From Betaproteobacteria bacterium (GTDB lineage: Bacteria; Pseudomonadota; Gammaproteobacteria; Burkholderiales; SG8-39): 43,726 nt of DNA. The stretch is taken from contig SHXF01000032.1 in NCBI GenBank assembly GCA_009693435.1, positions 1 through 43,726 on the forward strand, read 5' to 3'. Below are positions 29,270-38,171 of this stretch, one piece after another (position 1 is the first letter of the stretch; each line of letters starts with the position of its first letter). The notes beneath the pieces are model-generated. The model did not search any database and was not told the DNA's origin. It saw only the letters and a list, made by a program, of their open reading frames with translations. The position numbers were made by a program, and so were the translations under genes.

Positions 29270-30360
29270 TTTTGTCTCTCTGAATTAATGGTGCTGCGCG
29301 ACGTCATAAATGAAACCCATTGAATTGTTTGTGTATTGAAATTAAAGAACATGACGGCACTCTTGTTGACTGGGCGCTCATGGACGTAGCCGTCCACTTC
29401 AAACCGATAGATGTGCTTTTCGATGTTGCAATGAGGAATTACGGAGAGACACCCAGTTGTATCCATCTTGTCGACATCTTGATACCTGAAAAACCGCATC
29501 ACCCCAACGTCACCATCCCTGACAAGCCATACACCTTGATCCAATAGAGCCCCAAACACATAAGATCCTGCGTGATAGGGACAATATTTTTCAGCCCTGA
29601 TACCGACTGTTTGGTTTTCGCAACGGCCATGCAGCGCAACTGCTGTCCTTCTCAACAGATCGAATTCAAGAATCTGATTTCCAGTATAGGAATTCAATTC
29701 TTTGACCAAAGCCGTGTAGCGTTCCCATACCGATCGGGGAATATGAACTGAACGCATCCCAGCGAACACCGAATCGAATCTTAGCTCTGACGATCGTATC
29801 AACCCTGCCAGACGTTGATCATCATCGATCCTGTCCGCAAGATTCGTCGCTTCCAATATCTGAAACTTCCGCATCTCGAATCGACGATATGGGTTGTCGG
29901 TGAAGTATCTGTGCGAAACGATGTATTCGGCTTCCTGGGGCGAATCTGCGTTATCAACCCATCGCGTTAAAGGCAGAAAATCTTGGGGCACAACCGTCAA
30001 GATTCGCTGTTGTATATCATTCAATCCTCCGCAAATGCTGGGCAATTCGAAAATCAATACTTCTCTCGAAGGAAGGACGTAATAGAACTGGTTTATATCC
30101 AGGCCCCATCGTGTCTCTGTACCACCGGAACTGGAGGGGGTTCTTCTGAAATTGCAGGCAAGCACTTTGCGGATCTGGATCTCCAGGCCCCTCCAAGTTA
30201 TATCGACAACAACCTCGAATGGAAACCGTTCAATGATCGGATAGGCTTGGGCCCTCGTCATTCCGGGGGAGAGCAGCAAGCCCCACAGCATCAAAGTAAC
30301 CCAATGCTTCATAGGCAGTAGCAATGCGCTCCAAGGCTGCATACTTTTCACATGATCCAT
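29266..30360 (-). CDS. unknown exported protein upstream of the lipase
   Basis: A 364-residue protein of no recognised family. From ATG 30360 (strong GGAGGAG site a few bases upstream) it has a signal-peptide-like region (MKHWVTLMLWGLLLSPGMTRAQA, an alternative start at 30312 lies at its head), followed by a soluble domain with cysteine pairs (LACNF, SICGG, HGRCEN, KYCPYH, TGCLSVIPHC) that could form disulfides in the periplasm. The frame stays open upstream through a 12-bp repeat, but that part lacks a start signal. Its TGA overlaps the lipase ATG (ATGA), so the two were translationally coupled. AT-rich relative to the chromosome. Confidence 0.75.
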   Translation of the reverse strand: MDHVKSMQPWSALLLPMKHWVTLMLWGLLLSPGMTRAQAYPIIERFPFEVVVDITWRGLEIQIRKVLACNFRRTPSSSGGTETRWGLDINQFYYVLPSREVLIFELPSICGGLNDIQQRILTVVPQDFLPLTRWVDNADSPQEAEYIVSHRYFTDNPYRRFEMRKFQILEATNLADRIDDDQRLAGLIRSSELRFDSVFAGMRSVHIPRSVWERYTALVKELNSYTGNQILEFDLLRRTAVALHGRCENQTVGIRAEKYCPYHAGSYVFGALLDQGVWLVRDGDVGVMRFFRYQDVDKMDTTGCLSVIPHCNIEKHIYRFEVDGYVHERPVNKSAVMFFNFNTQTIQWVSFMTSRSTINSERQK

Positions 30361-30403
30361 CTCACTCCTCCATCGCAACGATGGCGATTGCGTGATTAGT
30401 TGT

Positions 30404-30454
30404 ATTAACACTCGCATCAACACTCGCATCAACACTCGGCGCATCAACACTCGG
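30404..30454. repeat. 12-bp tandem repeat
   Basis: Four copies of ATCAACACTCGC/G starting at 30404 (first copy ATTAACACTCGC), 30416, 30428 and 30443, the last after a 3-bp extra. It abuts the left inverted repeat of the RAYT unit at 30453. Confidence 0.8.
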
Positions 30455-31196
30455 GGTCAGATTCCCATTGTTCTAGACCCCAAGTCGATCTGTTCACCGT
30501 CGATCTCACCCCTGCCTCGCTTCGGTCTTCCCGCCTTGCCTCGCGCTCGTCGCCCACCCATTGCGGATTAGATCTCTTCCCTGAAGCGCTCTCCTCCAGG
30601 AATCCGCTGGGCCGGCTCGCTGTTCTGATTGCCGTGAGCGTCTTGTCAGCCAGTTCGGCGCGGAACAACGCCGCATACGCACGCACCCACATGCTCGCTT
30701 CGGCATCCAGCGCCAGATACAAGGGATGATCCGACACTGTTTCATCCACCGTTTCCATGACGTGGTGTCGGTAGCTCGCCCATTGGTAGTCCCGCGGATG
30801 CGCCACCATGCCTGCGAGCAGCGGGTTGAGTTCGATGTAGCGGTAGCATTGGAGTAGGAACACATCGGCCTGCACGGCGCTGGCCTTGAAGCGTCCTTCC
30901 CACAGCGTGCCGCTGCGCTTGTAGAACCGGTTTGCGTACTGGACGTAGCGCCGCGCCAGCCCTTGCATCAAGGCCGATGCCCCCTCCGGCCTGTGCGGGG
31001 TGAGCAGCAGGTGGATAGGGTTGGTCATCAACGCAGAGGCGTGAATGGCACAGCGATGCTTGGCTGCATGCAGGCGCAGCTAATGGCGATAGAACAGGTA
31101 ATCGGCTTCGGCGAAGAAGCACGGCGAGCGGTTGTTGTCGCGCATTACGACGTGCAGCGACACGCCGCACAGTTGCTGGCGCGGCCGGCGAGGCAT
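30444..31196 (-). pseudogene. RAYT transposase with amber codon
   Basis: From ATG 31196 one frame runs to 30444 (about 250 codons) with a single interruption: TAG at 31082-31080, codon 39, where the sister fragment has TGG (FYRHW). The rest matches RAYT/TnpA-REP proteins: LARRYVQYANRFYKRSGTLWEGRFKAS and the tyrosine region CYRYIELNPLLAGMV. The HUH motif, normally NHVHLLLTP, reads NPIHLLLTP, so the first catalytic histidine is lost as well. RAYTs are single-copy domesticated relatives of IS200 transposases that mobilise REP palindromes. This copy should be inactive. Confidence 0.88.
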
Positions 31197-31284
31197 GACG
31201 CCTCCCCAGAGTGAAGTGTCTAGCTAAAAAGCGCATGCGATGCGTGGTTGATGGCGCACGGAAAACAATGGGCAACCTGACCCC
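30453..31284 (-). mobile_element. RAYT-carrying unit with terminal inverted repeats
   Basis: The left end GGGGTCAGATTCCCATTG (30453-30470) and the reverse complement of the right end GGGGTCAGGTTGCCCATTG (31266-31284) match at 17 positions with one substitution and a 1-bp gap. Between them lies a single transposase-like gene. The right end and adjoining about 90 bp recur at 26956-27053 and, decayed, at 32510-32600. The unit separates the 328-residue unknown gene from the 364-residue gene and lipase. Confidence 0.75.
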
Positions 31285-31359
31285 TTCTGACTCCAAGATA
31301 GGATTCCGCCGCCATTTGTTGAAGCACATAGTCAGACCAAGTTTGGATAGTGGTGGCCA

Positions 31360-32346
31360 TTATTGTTTTCCCTTAGCTGGATTGAGCACTTTGGCGGTGA
31401 ATTCATAAAGTAATCCGTGCTTGCGGACATCGCTGACAATGGGATTGAAGTTCGGACAGGAAATCGCATTTACCCAATAGATTCCGTCCGGTGCATAGCT
31501 GTCAAATCCACTCAGGGAATAGTCGCGACGAACGGCAAGCACTTCCGAAGTCTGGACATCCAGCACAATCCATTCGCCACCCGAAATCGATGACTCCCGG
31601 TCGCCGGGCCTGCGAATCCCCCGCCAAGTCAACCCATAGCGGCTTTGCCGTTTGTCTGTCACTTCCCGCTCCATGGTCGACTTGTAGTCCTCATAACCGA
31701 ATACGCGCACAAAGCCCTTACGTCCCGTCACCTGGACAAGGGGTTCTTCTACGTAGGAATAGATTCTGCGCGGCGGACTAATAAACGTGTTGGCCCGTTC
31801 TTCGGCGGTAGCACTCACTACCTGATACGGCGACTCCAATCCCGGTGCCTCCAGAAAATACCGATCCTGCAGTTGCTTATTCGTCGGCTTGTTGGGCGGT
31901 CGCATGAAGTAAAACCCCGCCACGTTCTCCACCGTCTTGTAGATGAACTCCCCCGCCTCGGTCTTGCACAGGTGCTCGAAGTAGTCCTTGTCCGACATGC
32001 CGAAGAGCCCAAGGAACCCCCGCTTGTAGCCGCTGTCCTTGGGGACTGGATTCGGAATTCTGATCGAATGCGCGAACTTGCCCTCCGGTGTGCTCACCCA
32101 TTCGGCGGGCACCGGCTCGGGCTGGCCTTCGACTTGGACAAAGTGGGTCCAGCGATAGGTGGACTTTTGCGGCAACTGCGCGTGACCCGATGCGGCAAAT
32201 ACGAATAGCGCCGCAAAGAAACTCAGGAAAGCCGCCGCCAACCTGCTGAAGCCGCGCGCATTATCGGATCTACCAACCCGTGGATTAAGGCACCCCATTG
32301 TCGGCTTGGGTACCCAGGACACTCTAACGAACTTACGCGTGTTCAT
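31360..32346 (-). CDS. unknown exported protein, 328 residues
   Basis: Not recognised. From ATG 32346, with GGTGAG upstream, there is a long N-region, a hydrophobic signal segment (about residues 36-52, AAFLSFFAALFVFAASG) and a predicted cleavage near GHAQ. The mature part has a CKTEAGEFIYKTVENVAGFY stretch, a RYGLTWRGIRRPGDR segment and a late SCPNFNP cysteine. It lies upstream of the lipase operon on the same strand, separated from it by the RAYT unit. Removing that unit would leave less than 200 bp between them, so it may once have belonged to the same operon. A RAYT remnant lies just upstream. Confidence 0.7.
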   Translation of the reverse strand: MNTRKFVRVSWVPKPTMGCLNPRVGRSDNARGFSRLAAAFLSFFAALFVFAASGHAQLPQKSTYRWTHFVQVEGQPEPVPAEWVSTPEGKFAHSIRIPNPVPKDSGYKRGFLGLFGMSDKDYFEHLCKTEAGEFIYKTVENVAGFYFMRPPNKPTNKQLQDRYFLEAPGLESPYQVVSATAEERANTFISPPRRIYSYVEEPLVQVTGRKGFVRVFGYEDYKSTMEREVTDKRQSRYGLTWRGIRRPGDRESSISGGEWIVLDVQTSEVLAVRRDYSLSGFDSYAPDGIYWVNAISCPNFNPIVSDVRKHGLLYEFTAKVLNPAKGKQ

Positions 32347-32369
32347 GGCGTGCTCACCTCGGCGCATAG

Positions 32370-32509
32370 GCATGGATGGATGGCGCTGCCGCACTTCCCG
32401 TCCCCAAGCGGCAGCCAGTGCAGATAGCGGCGATAGTCCTCGTCGACAAGGTAATTCACCGCTGGGTTGTTGCCACGCCGCGCGGTTGCAGGCGTGACCT
32501 GCGAGGCAT
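32370..32509 (-). pseudogene. decayed RAYT 5' fragment
   Basis: ATG 32509 opens MPRRSRLQPRGV, then a small deletion shifts frame; the homology continues as YLVDEDYRRYLHWLPLGDGKCGSAIHPC, matching the usual RAYT N-terminal half. The flank upstream (32510-32600) repeats the sequence found beside the other two RAYT copies, including GGGCAACCTGACC. The remainder of the gene is absent. Confidence 0.75.
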
Positions 32510-32820
32510 GACGCCTCCCGAGGATTGAATGCCTCGCTAGAGAGCGCATGCGGAGGAAGGTTGACGGTGCACGCGGGACAACGGGCAACCTGACCTGAAT
32601 CGCTTCAGTCCGACCCCCTGCTTGAATCTTGTCGGTTCGGTGACACGAGCTGACTTACCCTATCAGATTCGGGGTTCGAGCGCGTGCCTGGACGATCGCA
32701 GTGTCGTCGAGAACCTGCTCTCACCGGTGCAAAAGGCTTTTCAGGAGGCGGCGCGAGCGGTAGGTGCGGACCATACGATGTGCTCGATTGCGCCGCGGCA
32801 TACGCGGCTGACGCGGTGTG

Positions 32821-32935
32821 CTCCCTTCTCACCACGGGAGACGGGCAGGGGATGAGGGAAGACTCGCGACGCTGTATCGAATCTGCCCTTACCGTACATC
32901 GCTCCCGCAGGGAGAGGATGCGGGTGACAAGGCAG
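32821..32935 (+). repeat. lone decayed copy of the palindromic repeat
   Basis: This stretch aligns end to end with the 137-bp units at 26.5-26.8 kb: CTCCCTTCTC..GGGAGA, GGGGATGAGGGAAGA, TCGCGACGCTGT, and a degraded second palindrome CGCTCCCGCAGGGAG. The remaining intergenic sequence between 32601 and 33180 shows a small hairpin (CTGAATCGCTTCAG, near 32597) and nothing else recognisable. Confidence 0.75.
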
Positions 32936-33180
32936 AACGCCGACGCGGTTCCCCTCGGCTATGATGCTGACTTCGACCCGTGAAGATGCGCGGCCTCAGA
33001 TACATGGATATCCTGAAAATTGCAGACTTTTATGCGACAAGATCGCCATTCGGCGGGCGTCCTGCGGCTATCCGATTATTAACGAATATATAACCTATCC
33101 GCACAGACGGACCTGCGGACGCGGGGCGGAAACAATTGGGGGGCCGATTCATCGGCCCGCGGACAAGGGCGCCCGGATGC

Positions 33181-33906
33181 ATGGATAAAGATCAGGCCAT
33201 CAAGAAGGCGCAAAAGCTCATGGCGTTCGCCATGGACGGTCGCGGCAACGAAAACGAAGCCGAGCGGGCGCTCGTGCAGGCCGAGTCGCTGATGCGCAAG
33301 TTCGGCATCGAGCAGGCCGAGGTGGCCAGCGCGCGCGCGAAAAGCGACTTTGACTGGGCCAACGATTTTCATCCGTACGGGCCGCCGGGTCATCCCGCCA
33401 AAAGCTGCCCGCGCTGGTTCCAGTTTCTCGCGACCGGCATCGCCGTGTTCACCGACACCATAGTCCGCATGCACTACGAACCGGCGCGCGGCTACGGCGT
33501 GGGATTCTACGGGGAACGCTCGGACACGCTGTTTGCACAGTGGCTCGCGGGGTACCTCAAGCAGAGCGTCTGGACGGCGTTGGAACGCGCGCGCAGGGCC
33601 CACCCCGAATGGCGCCGGAGCGAACCGGAGGATTTCCGCAAGGCGATGGCCGGACGGTTGTCGGAGCGGATGCGCGCGTTGCGCAATGGGCGCGATGTGG
33701 AATTCGCCGCCGCTGCGAGTCCCCATGGAACGGGTACCGCTCTGGTTCTGGTGACGGAAAAACTCGAGAAGCGCGATGCCGAATTCGGCGCGCCACGATA
33801 CAAGGTCTCCAGGATAACGATGCGAAGCCCGGTGGCCGTCCGCAAGGGTCAGGAGGCCGGTGACCAGGTCGGCTTCAGCAAGCCGCTGCAAGGAGATCAG
33901 GGGTAG
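33181..33906 (+). CDS. DUF2786 domain protein
   Basis: A 241-residue protein whose first 50 residues match DUF2786 (AIKKAQKLMAFAMDGRGNENEAERALVQAESLMRKFGI), a helical domain of unknown function that recurs in bacterial, phage and plasmid proteins. The rest contains a FATGIAVF-like core region and a charged C-terminus. It is cytoplasmic (no signal). ATG 33181 gives the domain at the very N-terminus. GC content is back to chromosomal levels. It is followed by a hairpin and the decaying ferritin-like gene. Confidence 0.8.
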   Translation: MDKDQAIKKAQKLMAFAMDGRGNENEAERALVQAESLMRKFGIEQAEVASARAKSDFDWANDFHPYGPPGHPAKSCPRWFQFLATGIAVFTDTIVRMHYEPARGYGVGFYGERSDTLFAQWLAGYLKQSVWTALERARRAHPEWRRSEPEDFRKAMAGRLSERMRALRNGRDVEFAAAASPHGTGTALVLVTEKLEKRDAEFGAPRYKVSRITMRSPVAVRKGQEAGDQVGFSKPLQGDQG

Positions 33907-33956
33907 CTGGAAAAAGAATAAAACGAAGCGCAGTCCGGCGGCGATTGGCATGCGCG

Positions 33957-33982
33957 CGAGGGTCTTCCGCGAGGGACCCTCG
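33957..33982 (+). terminator. hairpin after the DUF2786 gene
   Basis: CGAGGGTC (33957-33964) pairs with GACCCTCG (33975-33982) around a 10-base loop. No U-run follows, so it is a weak terminator candidate or an mRNA-end stabiliser. Confidence 0.3.
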
Positions 33983-34014
33983 GTTGCAATTCCGCCATTC
34001 AACCAGGAGGCATC

Positions 34015-34730
34015 ATGGGCGACAACCAGGCCGTGAAGACCATATTCGACCTTGAGGAATAGCGCTTCCCGGTGAATCTCCATCCGGTACTGCCGGATAT
34101 CAGGCACCTCTCGGACCTGTCGAACAAGCTGGCCTGGAATTCGGCCACGGCGATTCCATGGGACGAGTTCGATGCGTCGAAATATTCGAAGGAACAGCTC
34201 GATGCCGCGCGCCTCTACTGGAGCCGCCGCGCCTGGACGGAGTACACACGCACCGCGGAAAGCCCTTCGGTGCTGCTGCGCCTCATCATGGAGCCCGATC
34301 GCGAAATCGATGCGAAACTGTTCTGGGCGGTGCAGACGCTCGAAGAAACGCGCCGCTGCATGGCTTCCTACCTGTTCACCGAAAAGCTCGGCGGCTACAT
34401 GTCGGAGCCGCCGACACCGCTGCCGCGGACGACCACGCACCGCGGCATACGCGACAAATTGCTGAATCCGGACATTCCCTTCGAGGCGTTCGTCGTCGCG
34501 CACATCTGCATCGGCGAGACGGTGGCGGCGAAAATGTTCGAGGAGCGCTACAAGGCCTGCACCGATCCGGTGGCGAAGGAACTGGTGCGGCTGATCCTGC
34601 GGGACGAAACCCGGCATATCGCCTTCGGCTGGAAGTACATGGCGCACCGGGTCAAGAAATTCACGCCCGAGCTGATTGCGGACATCGAGCGTGTCGCCAT
34701 CGACGTGGTCTTCGTGGGAGAAGCCGCCGG
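34015..34730 (+). pseudogene. ferritin-like di-iron protein, amber codon and lost 3' end
   Basis: ATG 34015 has an excellent ribosome binding site (AGGAGG) and starts MGDNQAVKTIFDLEE, then meets an in-frame TAG at 34060-34062. The same frame continues for about 220 residues of a ferritin-like/ribonucleotide-reductase-like helical protein with metal-ligand motifs in LEETRR and RDETRHIAFGW. Near 34710-34745 the homology ends and the frame runs antisense into the amidohydrolase remnant. A GTG at 34072 could restart translation, but the protein would still lack its end. Confidence 0.75.
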
Positions 34731-35388
34731 CGCCGCGCATCAGCGTCATCTCCACCACCGACATGAAGGTCCACTCGGTGAATATGCCGTTCGGACGACC
34801 TGCCGCATCCCGTTCGATCACCACCGAGGCGCAGGGGGCGGGCGCGTCAGGGCCGATGCCGCAGACCTGCAGCGCGCGCGAATTCGCGATCGACACCAGC
34901 GGCAGCTTGTGGCGCCACAACCCCCATATCGGCCGGATGTACACCGGATTGTCCGGTGCGGATTCGTCAAGCTCGCAGCGGGTGGGCCAGCGATTTTCCT
35001 TCAGGTTGTGCGGCACGTCCCAGTACGAGGGCGGCTCGCCGATCGGCATGGTCACGATCCACTCGCCGGGACGCGAGCGCTGCGCAAGCGTCGCTATTTT
35101 CGCGAGGATGTCGTCGATCGATGTGGCGCCGGCCAATGTCGGGTAGCGGTCTTTCAGGCCTTCGCGGTCCATGTGCGCATGCGCATCTATGAGTCCCGGC
35201 ATCAGCGTACGGCCGCGCAGATCCACGCGCCTCGCCTGCTGCAGCGCGATTGCGAGCATGGCGGCGTCGCTGCCCGTAGCCACGATCCGCTCTGCGCGCT
35301 TCGCCATCGCCTGGCAGATCGTGAAGCGGCGATCGACAGTGAGGATCTGGCCATTGTGATAGACGGTGTCGGCGGCAGCGTCGCTCAT
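34720..35388 (-). pseudogene. amidohydrolase (YtcJ-like), 3' part missing
   Basis: From ATG 35388 about 220 residues match metal-dependent amidohydrolases of the YtcJ type: MSDAAADTVYHNGQILTVD, the metal-binding GLIDAHAHMD and the IFTEWTFMSVVEM segment. A complete member has about 550 residues. Around 34720 the homology stops where the opposite-strand ferritin-like gene ends. The frame itself stays open far beyond, through sequence antisense to other genes. It starts 10 bp after the gamma-glutamyltransferase fragment. Confidence 0.8.
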
Positions 35389-35398
35389 CGCTCGCTCT

Positions 35399-35710
35399 TC
35401 ATGCAGCCAGTGCCTCTGCGTTGCGGCGGAAGTCGGCCGCGGCGGCAAGCCCGTAGCCGCCGATCGCAATGCATTCGGCCGAACCGAAAAAGCTGCGCTG
35501 ATCGGGCGCGAGCGCGGCAGGAACGCCCAGGGCGGCGAGGCCGAGCGCGAGTTCGGCGCCTGCCTCGGGCTCGAGCAGCAGTTCGCCCTTGAGGTTCATC
35601 GACCAGCGCGGCGCGGCGATCGCGGCGGACAGATCCATGCCGTGATTGAGGAGGTTGCTCAGCACCTGGACCAGCGTGAGATGCGCGCGCGACCGGGTTT
35701 CGGGCAGACC
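35399..35710 (-). pseudogene. C-terminal fragment of gamma-glutamyltransferase
   Basis: About 104 residues resembling the end of gamma-glutamyltranspeptidases: LTLVQVLSNLLNHGMDLSAAIAAPRW, LLLEPEAG, and the final FGSAECIAIGGYG...AAAADFRRNAEA. The N-terminal four fifths, with the autoprocessing threonine, are missing: the homology starts right at the stop codon of the ComB-like gene (35715). No start codon with a binding site. Confidence 0.7.
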
Positions 35711-35714
35711 TGGA

Positions 35715-36446
35715 TTACACCGCGACCAGCCGGCCATCAACGAATCGCGGCACGACATCGAACGCCGACAACTGCGCGATGTAGCGCACTTCATCCGTGG
35801 CGCCACGCTCTATCATCATCCGGCCGACACGGGCGTCCAGCAGTGTTTCGACAGGCGAGCCGTGTCGGTACACCGCGCGCGCCGCGCGCGCGGCGTCCGA
35901 AAAATCGGCCTCGCCGCCCAGACGCTCGGTCAGCAGTTCGACGAGGTAGCCGGCGCCGTAAAAATCCTCGAGGTTGAAATTGTTCGCCGACCCGGCGCAG
36001 ACGATGAGTATGGGTTGTCCGGCGTGGGCCGCGAGCACGTGTTCGATGACCGCGCTGCCGTTGAGGAGCGAGGCCGCGTACACGTGTGCCGCGGCCGACG
36101 CGTCATGCAGCGCGATCGTGCCGTTGGTGGTCGACAGGATGAGTTTCCTGCCGGCGAGACCCAGGGCGATCAATGCAAGCGGTGTCGGTTTGGCGAATCC
36201 CTGCAGCGTGATCGCGTCGAGTTCGCCGGCCAGCACGAAGCTGCCCGGCGCGTGTCTTGCCGCTTCGGCGCTGGCCGCGGCGCCGTCCATCACCGGAATC
36301 ACTTCGGTTGCGCCGTTGGCCAGCGCGGCCACCATGGTCGAGGTGGCAAACAGGATGTCGAGCACGATCGCCACCGCGCCCGGCAGGCGCACGCTATCGA
36401 GTTCCTCGCGCTTGCCGAGGACGTGGACGCGGTGGGAGAGGATCAT
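35715..36446 (-). CDS. 2-phosphosulfolactate phosphatase (ComB) family protein
   Basis: A 243-residue, full-length ComB-family phosphatase: LDILFATSTMVAALANGA near the N-terminus, LILSTTNGTIAL in the middle and AGSANNFNLEDFYGAGYLVE in the second half. ComB removes phosphate from 2-phosphosulfolactate in coenzyme M synthesis; bacterial homologues outside that pathway have unproven substrates. It lies 55 bp after the aldehyde dehydrogenase gene on the same strand, so it may be co-transcribed with it. Confidence 0.85.
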   Translation of the reverse strand: MILSHRVHVLGKREELDSVRLPGAVAIVLDILFATSTMVAALANGATEVIPVMDGAAASAEAARHAPGSFVLAGELDAITLQGFAKPTPLALIALGLAGRKLILSTTNGTIALHDASAAAHVYAASLLNGSAVIEHVLAAHAGQPILIVCAGSANNFNLEDFYGAGYLVELLTERLGGEADFSDAARAARAVYRHGSPVETLLDARVGRMMIERGATDEVRYIAQLSAFDVVPRFVDGRLVAV

Positions 36447-36501
36447 GCAATCACGCTCGAGTCGGCGCAGGTCTGTCAGCCGCTGGCGGTGCGCCGGCCG
36501 C

Positions 36502-37947
36502 TCAGGCCTTGGCCGCAGCCGGCTCCGGTTTCAGCTGCAGCGACTTGTACTCGAGGAATTCCTCCATGCCGAAGCGGCCCAGTTCGCGGCCATTGCCCGA
36601 TTGCTTGAAACCGCCGAAGGGCGCGTGCATGTTGAACGGACCGCCGTTGATGTCGATCTGCCCGGCGCGCAGGCGCCGTGCCACGCGCCTGGCGCGTTCC
36701 TCGTCCTTCGACCAGACGCCGCCGGCCAGGCCGTACACGGTGTCGTTGGCGATGCGCACTGCGTCGTCTTCATCCTTGTAGGTGATGATGGAGAGCACCG
36801 GCCCGAAGATTTCCTCCTGGGCCAGAGTCGATTTCGGATCGACGCGGCCGAATACCGTCGGCTTCACGTAATAACCCTTGGCGAGACCCGCGGGTGCATC
36901 GGGTCCGCCGGTCAGGAGTTCGGCGCCCTCCTGTATGCCGCGTTCGATATAGCCGCGCACCCGGTCGCGCTGGGCGGACGAGGTGAGCGGACCGAGTTTG
37001 GCCGTCTCGCCGAACGGATCGCCGACGGTAAAGGTTTCGGCGATTTCCTTCGCCAGCTTCGCCGCTTCGGCATATCGGCCCTCCGGGACCAGCATGCGCG
37101 TGTGCGCGGTGCAGGTCTGGCCGGAATTGAGGAAGCAGGCATTGACCGTGCCTTTCACGGCGGCGGGCAGATCGGCGTCATCCAGTATCAGCGCGGCGGA
37201 CTTGCCGCCCAGTTCGAGCGCGACCCGTTTGATGGTGGCGGCGGCGAGTTCCGACACGCGGCGTCCGGCGCGCGTCGAGCCGGTAAAGGACACCATGTCC
37301 ACCTCGGGATGCTTCGCCAGCGCTTCCCCGACCACCGGGCCGAACCCGGTGACGAGGTTGAATACACCCCGGGGCACGCCGGCATCGTGGATGATCTCGG
37401 CGAGAATGAACGCATTGAGCGGCGCGACTTCGGACGGCTTCAGCACCACGGTGCAGCCGGCTGCGAGCGCCGGGGCCACCTTGGCTGCGATCTGGTGCAG
37501 CGGGTAATTCCACGGTGTGATTGCGCCGACGACGCCGACCGGGTCGCGCACCACCAGCGAATTGCCGATTTTCTCCTCGAAGGCAAATTGCGTGGCCAGC
37601 TTCGCGTACATGGAAAACGTGTAGGTCGGCGATCCCGCCTGGATGCGGCCGGCGAGCTTGAGCGGCATGCCCACTTCGGCCGCGATGGTGCGTGCAATCT
37701 CGTCGGTGCGCGCTTTCATGCCTTCGCTGATTCTTGCGAGCAGCGCGGAGCGTTCGGCCGGCGTGGTCTGCGACCAGGTGTTGAATGCCCCGCGAGCCGC
37801 GGCCACCGCCGCATTCATGTCCTCTTCCGTGCCCTCGGGCACGGTGCCTATCACCTCTTCGGTGGAGGCGCTGCGGACTTCGATGGCGCCCTTGCCGCAC
37901 GGAGCCACCCATTGTCCGTCGATGTAAAGCCTGTCTCTGATTTGCAT
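36502..37947 (-). CDS. NAD(P)-dependent aldehyde dehydrogenase
   Basis: A 481-residue aldehyde dehydrogenase. Seen: [20 protein letters not shown], the cofactor loop [11 protein letters not shown], the general-base glutamate in LELGGKSA, the catalytic cysteine in NSGQTCTA and the C-terminal [15 protein letters not shown]. It should oxidise an aldehyde to the acid in the cytoplasm. The gene is divergent from the Rieske dioxygenase genes across a 224-bp gap, suggesting a shared regulatory region and a role in the same catabolic route. Confidence 0.95.
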   Translation of the reverse strand: MQIRDRLYIDGQWVAPCGKGAIEVRSASTEEVIGTVPEGTEEDMNAAVAAARGAFNTWSQTTPAERSALLARISEGMKARTDEIARTIAAEVGMPLKLAGRIQAGSPTYTFSMYAKLATQFAFEEKIGNSLVVRDPVGVVGAITPWNYPLHQIAAKVAPALAAGCTVVLKPSEVAPLNAFILAEIIHDAGVPRGVFNLVTGFGPVVGEALAKHPEVDMVSFTGSTRAGRRVSELAAATIKRVALELGGKSAALILDDADLPAAVKGTVNACFLNSGQTCTAHTRMLVPEGRYAEAAKLAKEIAETFTVGDPFGETAKLGPLTSSAQRDRVRGYIERGIQEGAELLTGGPDAPAGLAKGYYVKPTVFGRVDPKSTLAQEEIFGPVLSIITYKDEDDAVRIANDTVYGLAGGVWSKDEERARRVARRLRAGQIDINGGPFNMHAPFGGFKQSGNGRELGRFGMEEFLEYKSLQLKPEPAAAKA

Positions 37948-38102
37948 GGGGAAGGACCGTATGGGAAAAGGAAATTATAACCGTCGGCGCACGGGCAACC
38001 CTCCGGCTGTGATCGATTGACGGCATGCATCCGGCAATCGGCCGAGCACGATCGGAAAACCGGGGGCAGTCAGCGGTTCGCACGGAGGGCGAAGGGTTTT
38101 CA

Positions 38103-38108
38103 TATAAT
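38103..38108 (+). promoter_or_regulatory. possible -10 of the dioxygenase operon
   Basis: A perfect TATAAT, 64 bp before the alpha-subunit ATG, in the gap divergent from the aldehyde dehydrogenase gene. The nearest -35-like word (TTCGCA, 38077) is about 20 bp away, too far for a typical sigma-70 site, so an activator may be needed. Confidence 0.4.
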
Positions 38109-38171
38109 CATTGCGCAGCGCCGCTGAGCACATGATCAACCTATGCAGCCACGATCAAGCAAGGAGTTTCA

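Noticed and set aside
28763..34062. Three genes with in-frame TAG codons (lipase, RAYT, ferritin-like) could suggest reading TAG as an amino acid.
   Set aside because: ssb ends in TAG directly after its functional DIPF tip, and the hpt, prpF-like, phnN and second tctC genes also stop at TAG at normal lengths. The three affected genes carry other damage, so they are pseudogenes.
33079..35469. A single minus-strand frame of about 800 codons that starts as an amidohydrolase.
   Set aside because: Only the first about 220 residues match the family; the rest is antisense to the ferritin-like and DUF2786 genes. Treated as a truncated gene reading into unrelated DNA.
35974..37980. Plus-strand open frame of about 670 codons opposite the ComB-like and aldehyde dehydrogenase genes.
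   Set aside because: Spans two real genes and their gap in antisense; no recognisable domain.
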